Shown here piece by piece: positions 1 to 5,358 of a stretch of 10,187 nt of DNA. Every line of letters begins with the position of its first letter. Position 1 is the first letter of the stretch. The notes beneath the pieces were generated by a model, which made no database searches, had not been told where the DNA came from, and saw nothing but the letters and a program-made list of their open reading frames with translations. Position numbers and translations under genes: made by a program. Source of the stretch: JAUMXJ01 sp041781135 (GTDB taxonomy: Bacteria; Bacillota; Clostridia; Peptostreptococcales; Acidaminobacteraceae); contig JBHAZV010000046.1 of NCBI GenBank assembly GCA_041781135.1, positions 1-10,187 of the forward strand, given 5' to 3'.

Positions 1-50
1 ACACTTACCAGGAATGATGCTGCCGCAGACACAAAATTTAAGCTGCAATA

Positions 51-56
51 AAGAGG
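51..56 (+). promoter_or_regulatory. Shine-Dalgarno site of the MATE gene
   Basis: AAGAGG lies 5 nt before ATG 62 and decides this start over the earlier in-frame ATG at 14, which has no comparable purine run. Confidence 0.55.
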
Positions 57-61
57 TTGAT

Positions 62-1471
62 ATGGAAAAAAACAACATAGGGAAAGAAGTCGTCATGACC
101 GATAGAGAGCGGGATCTCGCATACAAGCCGGTGCTGCCGCTGTTTTTAAAGCTTTTTGCTCCGGCGCTGGTTGCAATGATTGTTCAGGCAATATATATGC
201 TTGTCGACAGGATTTTTATCGCAAGAATACCCGAAGCGGGCAAATATGCGATAGGCGGCGTAGGAGTAATGATGCCGCTTTACTTCATACTTATGGGTAT
301 ATACATGCTTTTCAGTATAGGCGGCGCGGCAAACATCTCGATTTCCATCGGGAAGCGCGATTACAAGAGCGCCGAAAAATTCTTCGGAAACTCAATAACG
401 TTGCTGCTTGTCACAGTTGCGATTGTTACCGCATTTTTTATGATTTTTTCGAGAATTTTGCTGATGAATTTCGGAGCTACCGAGAAAAATATCGACTTCG
501 CACACGCATATTTCTTTATTCTGCTGATAGGAACAATGTGGAACTCCGTCGCGTTCACGCTTAACCAAGTCATACGCTCTGAAGGCGCGGCAAAATTCTC
601 CATGTTTTCAATGCTGATCGGCGCTATTGCAAACCTGATACTGGATCCGATTTTTATATTTACGCTGAATATGGGGGTAGAAGGAGCGGCATACGCAACT
701 ATTATCTCGCAATTTCTTACATTCCTGTTCTGCATTTATTATTTCAAATCGGGCAAAAGCAGCCTGCATCCGTCACCAAAGGCCTTTATACCCGACATTG
801 AGACCACAAAAAGTATTGTCGCAATAGGATTTTCGCCATTTTTCAAACAGGCAGCTGCGTCATTTGTAATGATACTCACAAACAACCTGTTAAGACATTA
901 TGGGGGAGAGTTCGCGCTCAGCGCAAACAGCATAATGGGATCGCTGATAGGATTCGTTCTGATGCCAGTATTTGCAATGAACCAAGCGTTGCAGCCGATA
1001 ATAGGCTATAACTACGGAGCAAAAAACTATCAGCGCGTAAGCAGTGCTTTCACAATTGGAATAATCGCCGCTTCGATTCACATGACCGCTGTATGGATAT
1101 TTACCACTTTTTTGACATGGCTTCCCGTCAGCACGATGGCAGTAGGCGACGAGCTTATAACTATAACATCCGAAGCGCTGTTCCATAGTGCGCTGTTTAT
1201 TCCGCTGTACGGGATTGTCATAATCAGTGGGAACTACTTCACTTCTATAGGTAAAGCACGAACCGCTTTTATAATAACGATCTCACGTGAATTTATCATG
1301 TACATTCCTATGATGTATGCCGCCGCACATTTCTTTGGACTTAAAGGTATATGGTGGGTGATGGGGCTTGTCGATATTCCATGCTTTGTAATGACACTTT
1401 TATTTGTGGTATTCGAAATCAAGCAAATCAGGCTCTTAGAGACCAAACAACCTGCCCTCCAACAATCGTAA
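62..1471 (+). CDS. MATE-family multidrug/cation antiporter
   Basis: Integral membrane exporter of the MATE (MatE/NorM/MepA-like) family, expected to drive Na+- or H+-coupled efflux of organic cations or metabolites. The ~469-residue protein is the usual MATE length and has about twelve hydrophobic segments in two similar halves. It opens with the typical first-helix pattern: a proline-containing helix, then MLVDRIFIA, then GVGVMMPL. The second half repeats this with FSPFFKQAAASF followed by the PIIGYNYGA loop. I place the start at ATG 62 because AAGAGG (51-56) lies 5 nt upstream. An in-frame ATG at 14 would add 16 polar residues and has no clear ribosome site, and ATG 95 is a weaker option. 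The 3' end overlaps the convergent nagA by 44 nt. The substrate cannot be told from sequence, and a link to the neighbouring sugar operon is not shown because the strand is opposite. Confidence 0.9.
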   Translation: MEKNNIGKEVVMTDRERDLAYKPVLPLFLKLFAPALVAMIVQAIYMLVDRIFIARIPEAGKYAIGGVGVMMPLYFILMGIYMLFSIGGAANISISIGKRDYKSAEKFFGNSITLLLVTVAIVTAFFMIFSRILLMNFGATEKNIDFAHAYFFILLIGTMWNSVAFTLNQVIRSEGAAKFSMFSMLIGAIANLILDPIFIFTLNMGVEGAAYATIISQFLTFLFCIYYFKSGKSSLHPSPKAFIPDIETTKSIVAIGFSPFFKQAAASFVMILTNNLLRHYGGEFALSANSIMGSLIGFVLMPVFAMNQALQPIIGYNYGAKNYQRVSSAFTIGIIAASIHMTAVWIFTTFLTWLPVSTMAVGDELITITSEALFHSALFIPLYGIVIISGNYFTSIGKARTAFIITISREFIMYIPMMYAAAHFFGLKGIWWVMGLVDIPCFVMTLLFVVFEIKQIRLLETKQPALQQS

Positions 1472-2762
1472 TAATCGGCGCAAGGGCATCGTCAAGCACT
1501 ACAAAATCGGCAGCAAACCCCGGCTTTATGCTTCCAAACCTATCGCCTAAACCGAGGTACGCCGCCTGATTTTGCGAGGTCATTTTAATGGCGTCACATA
1601 AGTCGATACCGGAATTAAACACAAAATTTCTGAGCGCTTCGTCATAGCTGAGTACACTGCCCGCCAACGAACCGTCATCAAGGCTGCAAATGCCGCCCGA
1701 AACGCTGACGCGCTGACCGCCAAGCTCGTAAATTCCATCGCCAAGCCCCCCTGCACGAATGCTGTCGGTAATAAGCATAAGCCTGTCTGCACCCTTAGCA
1801 TTTGCAACGAGCCTGTACAATTCAGGATATATGTGGATATTATCGCAAATAAATTCGGCAAACGCATTTTTTTCGAGCAAGGCAGCTCCGACAAGTCCAG
1901 GTTCTCTGTGATGCAGCGCTGTCATTGCATTAAAAAGATGTGTGACAGAGCTTGCTCCGCAACTAAATGCTTCTTTCGCCTCTGAAAAGCCGCAATCGGA
2001 ATGTCCGAGCGAAAAGCGTATATTATCAGAATATTTTTTTATAATTTCAATCGCGCCGGGCATTTCGGGAGCAATCGTAACCACTTTTATTACGTCGCTA
2101 TACCGCTCTATTAGCTCAGCGTCCGGTAATGCGATGTGTTGCTTCGGCTGCGCGCCGCAATATTTTTTGTTTATAAACGGTCCTTCGAGATGTGCGCCCA
2201 AAAGGCGCGCTCCGCCGCGCAGGGGATTATGATGGTTTATACTGACTTCGAGCCCACTCTGATGCTCACTGCAGACGCCGCAAGCATATCTATCATTGCA
2301 AGGCTGCCTAAGCCCACCTGCCGAAAAACCGACATGTTGGTCGGGATTGTGTAAAAAACTCGCACACATATACTCCCGAACGCACTGCAAAGCGGATTCT
2401 ATGCCGGACATGCGCGCAGTGATAGTAGTGGCGAGAAACGCCGTAACGCCATGGCGCGTAATCGAATTTGCAATGGTTTCGAGAGCAGCGCCCGTAGCGT
2501 CCATGACATCGCAGCCCCCAAACCCGTGAATATGCACGTCGATAAACCCCGGCGCAAGGCGACAGCCTCTTATATCGATGACCTCTCCGACGCCGAAAAA
2601 CTCGCATCTGCTGCGAAAATCAGACATTTTACCGACTTCTAAAATTTCGCTTCCAAAGATCACATAGGAATCTCCGACAAAAGAATTTTCCTGATATATT
2701 TCGCCTCCGACTGCCGCTCTTACCAATTTATCCGATGACTGTAAATCCATACTTTTTCTCAT
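1428..2762 (-). CDS. nagA: N-acetylglucosamine-6-phosphate deacetylase
   Basis: Cytoplasmic amidohydrolase-superfamily enzyme that removes acetate from GlcNAc-6-phosphate to give glucosamine-6-phosphate. The 444-residue protein shows the family landmarks in order: the N-terminal beta region and PGFIDVHIHG (H77, H79), GVTAFLATTIT (106-114), the metal ligand E193 in HLEGPF, H254 in LGHSD, H275 in THLFNAM, catalytic D333 in LITDS, and the C-terminal KPGFAADFVVLD. It is longer than the usual ~380 residues because of a Cys/His-rich insert at about residues 133-181, just before the AHLEGPF strand. The metal and catalytic residues all look intact, so it is probably active. ATG 2762 overlaps the TGA of the CutC-ROK gene (ATGA), suggesting translational coupling; a second ATG four codons later is possible. 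It is the last gene of the operon and overlaps the convergent MATE gene. Confidence 0.93.
   Translation of the reverse strand: MRKSMDLQSSDKLVRAAVGGEIYQENSFVGDSYVIFGSEILEVGKMSDFRSRCEFFGVGEVIDIRGCRLAPGFIDVHIHGFGGCDVMDATGAALETIANSITRHGVTAFLATTITARMSGIESALQCVREYMCASFLHNPDQHVGFSAGGLRQPCNDRYACGVCSEHQSGLEVSINHHNPLRGGARLLGAHLEGPFINKKYCGAQPKQHIALPDAELIERYSDVIKVVTIAPEMPGAIEIIKKYSDNIRFSLGHSDCGFSEAKEAFSCGASSVTHLFNAMTALHHREPGLVGAALLEKNAFAEFICDNIHIYPELYRLVANAKGADRLMLITDSIRAGGLGDGIYELGGQRVSVSGGICSLDDGSLAGSVLSYDEALRNFVFNSGIDLCDAIKMTSQNQAAYLGLGDRFGSIKPGFAADFVVLDDALAPIITIVGGQVVWSLRA
2759..2762 (-). promoter_or_regulatory. ATGA stop/start overlap coupling CutC-ROK to nagA
   Basis: Read on the minus strand, ATGA holds both the nagA start codon and the TGA stop of the upstream gene. 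Only a weak GGGGC run precedes it, so nagA translation probably depends on ribosomes finishing the upstream gene. This ties the two genes into one transcript. Confidence 0.7.
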
Positions 2763-5287
2763 AGCTGTGCCCCAAAATCATTGCGGCATCCGCTGCACAG
2801 AAAACCTGCCTCGTACAGTGATTCCGCCGCAGTATCTGCCTGGCTGCGAACATCAGTGCCGCCAATAAATTTTATTTTAGAATATAGCTGAGGAAATTCG
2901 TCAAAAAGCACTTTTCGGGCGATTTCAGCTATAATCTGCCCATGGATGCCGGCAGCAACCCCACCCGAAAGACTGATATGCTCAAATTCGAAAAACTCGC
3001 ACAAAAACGGAATACTGTAGCCGAGATATATGCCCATATCTTCAAAAATCCGGCGAGCAATCGCATCGCCTTCGCTGAGGCGTCTGACTATCCTGCCAAA
3101 TTTTTGAGCGGCTGTCTCGTGTTCGGGCAGCAAAATGCCCGCGTTTTCCGCCAGTTTTATAGCCGCGTCCTGCGAAAGATAGCTGACGCCCACTCCCCTG
3201 TCGCCGGACCATTCGTCCACTATGGCGCATGGAGCTGAATCGAGCGGAACAAAAGAAAGCTCGTTTATGCAATTTGTCAGCCGTTCTGATTCATCCACAT
3301 AACCGCAACCTAAGCTGGTTCCAAGCGTTAAACCGAGCACGGACGGCAAAGAAGCAGCAAGAGCGGATACCTCTCCATCGTTTACAACAGTGTACGGAAC
3401 TCCGCCAAATTTCTTCGATATTTTGTCAAACAACGCCAGCGCTTCATCTTTCTTTGATTCGTCAATGCTTCTAAAAAGAGAGCTGCTGTATATTCTGCCA
3501 TCTATTGAAATGCCTGCGCAGCTGATTCCAATAAATTCTATTTTAGGCAAATATTCCATAATGGTATTAAGTACAGAAGCTATACTTTCAAAATGGTAGT
3601 TAGGATCAGACTGCACCTTGGGATTCCAATCTTTTTGTCCGCCATAAAGCTTTTTATCGCCTGCAAATGCAGAAAAGCCTATTGTGCTGCCGCCGAGGTC
3701 GAGCCCCACCCTGTAATAATATTCGTTTTTATTTTTAGAGGCTGCCGAGCCGCAAAAATCACCGCCATTATGCGCTGTCGGTTCAGTCGGGTCGGAGTGC
3801 GCGGCAGGAGCGCGCAATGCGACCCGCTCAGCAGGTTCGGAATGCAAAGCCCGTTCAGTCAAGCGGTTAACAGCAGAGCCGCAGCAGCGAGCGGAAACAA
3901 CCTTAAACGGCCTGCCGAAAATATCAGCAAAAAACCGAACGTCAAATTCGCGCTCACCTCCCTTGCGATACTGATTAGCGATATAATTAAAGACATATTC
4001 CGGAGCATCAATAACTATTTCGTCACCGCCCGTCAGCCATAAAATAGTTTTTACAAGCCTGTCGGCATAGAGAAGAGTGGCGTCGCCGAGCTTCGAAGAA
4101 ATTTTCCTGACGCCTGAAAATCGCCCGCTTCTGAAACAGCCGGCAAAACCGCAGTCAGAGCCTTCAGCAAAATCGCAGGCAAAACCGCCTGAAAAATCGT
4201 CGGATAACTCACAAACACTTTCGCGGCACAGCTCAAATTCAAAATTCCTGACGGCGCGCGAGCCTCTGAATACCGCTATTCTGAGCATATCTCGCTCATG
4301 AGTTTCCGCAAGTAATTTTCTGTATCCTTCAAGCATAAAAAACATCGGAAAAAAATCGGGGTCGTACACAGGTGTGTGTTTTAACTGCACAAATTCTGTA
4401 TCCAATATTTTCCGTGCTCTAAGCAGCTGCTCCGCGTCGTTGGACCAAATCGGTTCGTGCGGTATCGGAAGCGATTTTGCGGCAAAGAGCATAGATGTTG
4501 TAAGAAGGCGCTTTGCAGACATATGATATTCTCTGCATCCTGTAAGCCTGACAAGTTCACGCAGATTTTGGTCATTCACGCCGGAACCCGGCATTATCAC
4601 TATCTTATCGCCATACGCCGAATTCAGCGAACGCAACAGCTCTGCCCCCTCGATTGCAGTATTCATCTGCCCAGAAGTAAGAAGTCTGTCAACTCCAAGG
4701 CGCACAAGCTCTTTTATCATGGTTTCGGGGTCTGAACCATTGTCAAATGCGCGATGAAAGGTTACCCGCATAGGGTGTGCAGCGGCGATAAGCGTTTCCA
4801 TGCGCTCGCTGTCCACCGAACCGTCAGGGCGAAGTATCCCCACTGCGATTCCGCCAAATCCAAGAGTTCGCGCCATTCTTACTTCTTCGAGCATTACTTC
4901 AAACTCGTCATCCGAATAGCAAAAGTCGCCTGCGCGCGGGCGCACCATTACAAAAATATCAAAAAGTTTTTCGAAGCTGCCACCGCAGTGCGCACTGTCA
5001 TTGCAGTGCACGTCTGCACTATCGCTAAAACCAATTCCGCAGTGCGCGCCGGCATCATCGTACCCGCCACAACAATCGGCGGCTCTGCGGGCATCTTTGC
5101 AATTACGGGCGTCATGCGCGCCGGCACAGCATTCCGAGCTTAAAAATTTGCTTGCCAGCGACAAAAGTCCGAACGAAGGCGACAAGCCTCCGAGCGAAAG
5201 TGCGCTGCAAAGTTCGATACGGTCTGCGCCGCACTCTATCGCCCTCTTCATCGATTCGTAAGAATCAACACATACTTCGAGCTTCAT
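2759..5287 (-). CDS. CutC-family TIM barrel fused to a ROK-family sugar kinase-like protein
   Basis: Residues are numbered from the in-frame ATG at 5293. Residues 3-275 are a CutC domain (LEVCVDS, RIELCSALSLGGLSPS, RPRAGDFCYSDDE, VTFHRAFD, LTSGQ, HMSAKR). Residues ~300-467 (DPDFFPMFF, YADRLVKTILWL, FGRPFKVV) resemble the N-terminal domain I recall in a ROK subfamily. Residues ~526-835 are the ROK fold: phosphate-1 loop GLDLGGST (530-537), catalytic Asp in VNDG (D639), phosphate-2 GLTLGTSLGCG (654-664), INELSF (676-681), DEWSGDRG (693-700), LSGGVA (775-780). The usual ROK zinc signature (CGxxGCxE) is absent. CutC proteins are called copper-homeostasis factors, but their enzymatic role is unsettled. 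The ROK part probably phosphorylates a sugar feeding NagA, or only senses one. Insertions lie at residues 53-107, 361-400 and 468-524. ATG 5287 is preferred: it gives the standard CutC N-terminus MKLEVCVDS and has AGAGAG 6 nt upstream, whereas ATG 5293 abuts that site. No signal peptide. Confidence 0.88.
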   Translation of the reverse strand: MKLEVCVDSYESMKRAIECGADRIELCSALSLGGLSPSFGLLSLASKFLSSECCAGAHDARNCKDARRAADCCGGYDDAGAHCGIGFSDSADVHCNDSAHCGGSFEKLFDIFVMVRPRAGDFCYSDDEFEVMLEEVRMARTLGFGGIAVGILRPDGSVDSERMETLIAAAHPMRVTFHRAFDNGSDPETMIKELVRLGVDRLLTSGQMNTAIEGAELLRSLNSAYGDKIVIMPGSGVNDQNLRELVRLTGCREYHMSAKRLLTTSMLFAAKSLPIPHEPIWSNDAEQLLRARKILDTEFVQLKHTPVYDPDFFPMFFMLEGYRKLLAETHERDMLRIAVFRGSRAVRNFEFELCRESVCELSDDFSGGFACDFAEGSDCGFAGCFRSGRFSGVRKISSKLGDATLLYADRLVKTILWLTGGDEIVIDAPEYVFNYIANQYRKGGEREFDVRFFADIFGRPFKVVSARCCGSAVNRLTERALHSEPAERVALRAPAAHSDPTEPTAHNGGDFCGSAASKNKNEYYYRVGLDLGGSTIGFSAFAGDKKLYGGQKDWNPKVQSDPNYHFESIASVLNTIMEYLPKIEFIGISCAGISIDGRIYSSSLFRSIDESKKDEALALFDKISKKFGGVPYTVVNDGEVSALAASLPSVLGLTLGTSLGCGYVDESERLTNCINELSFVPLDSAPCAIVDEWSGDRGVGVSYLSQDAAIKLAENAGILLPEHETAAQKFGRIVRRLSEGDAIARRIFEDMGIYLGYSIPFLCEFFEFEHISLSGGVAAGIHGQIIAEIARKVLFDEFPQLYSKIKFIGGTDVRSQADTAAESLYEAGFLCSGCRNDFGAQL
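3773..3850 (-). repeat. Imperfect 11-residue repeat in the linker before the ROK domain
   Basis: The linker at residues 468-524 of the CutC-ROK protein is rich in Ala, Glu, Pro, His and Cys. It holds two similar 11-mers: ALHSEPAERVA (3818-3850) and AAHSDPTEPTA (3773-3805), offset by 15 residues. It looks like a flexible, locally duplicated linker rather than a fold. Confidence 0.45.
4130..4201 (-). repeat. Imperfect 12-bp tandem array inside the CutC-ROK gene
   Basis: On the plus strand, consecutive 12-mers starting at 4142, 4154, 4166, 4178 and 4190 include GGCAAAACCGCA, AGCAAAATCGCA and GGCAAAACCGCC, with TCTGAAACAGCC at 4130. In the protein they read as tetrapeptides DDFS, GGFA, CDFA, EGSD, CGFA and GCFR (residues 365-388), mostly of the form x-x-F-[AS]. 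The unit is a multiple of three, so the frame is kept. The array splits the middle domain between CRESVC and the KLGDATLLYADRL helix. Confidence 0.6.
4985..5128 (-). repeat. Imperfect 18-bp tandem array encoding a Cys/His/Asp-rich CutC insertion
   Basis: Eight consecutive 18-bp units start at 4985, 5003, 5021, 5039, 5057, 5075, 5093 and 5111. Three begin GCAGTGC; four of the others begin ATC and one GTC. The 12-mer TGCGCGCCGGCA recurs exactly at 5043 and 5115. Translated, the units are hexapeptides ending in Asp or Cys: CAGAHD, ARNCKD, ARRAAD, CCGGYD, DAGAHC, GIGFSD, SADVHC and NDSAHC (residues 56-103). CutC of E. coli has only a short connection at this point. Confidence 0.7.
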
Positions 5288-5292
5288 ATCCA

Positions 5293-5327
5293 TCTCTCTG
5301 ATTCTATATTTCTCTCTGATTCTATAT
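5293..5327 (-). repeat. 18-bp-period direct repeat duplicating the ribosome-binding region
   Basis: The 17-mer TCTCTCTGATTCTATAT (plus strand) occurs at 5293-5309 and again, identically, at 5311-5327. On the coding strand each copy reads ATATAGAATCAGAGAGA, so the AGAGAG Shine-Dalgarno-like run is present twice. Only the gene-proximal copy is placed to serve ATG 5287. The ATATAGAAT part resembles a weak -10 box, but no good -35 is visible. Confidence 0.85.
5294..5299 (-). promoter_or_regulatory. Shine-Dalgarno site of the CutC-ROK gene
   Basis: AGAGAG on the minus strand sits 6 nt upstream of ATG 5287 and immediately against ATG 5293. The spacing favours 5287 as the true start, which also matches the usual CutC N-terminus. 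Confidence 0.5.
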
Positions 5328-5358
5328 GCAAAATTATTTAATCATGCCGCGTTCAAAA

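Noticed and set aside
1..61. Possible N-terminal extension of the MATE protein from ATG 14
   Set aside because: The 16 extra residues are polar, lack family similarity and have no Shine-Dalgarno site, whereas ATG 62 has AAGAGG at good spacing.
2329..2344. CCGAC-ATGTTG-GTCGG hairpin
   Set aside because: It is a 5-bp stem inside the nagA insert with no U-tract; expected by chance in coding DNA.
3593..4042. A 149-codon plus-strand open frame over the ROK linker
   Set aside because: It lies opposite a domain linker of the CutC-ROK gene. No ribosome site or family pattern is visible, and it is explained as an antisense shadow.
2759..5287. A copper-resistance locus based on the CutC name
   Set aside because: No copper ATPase, chaperone or metal regulator is present, and all neighbours point to sugar metabolism. 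The name alone is not evidence of a copper role.
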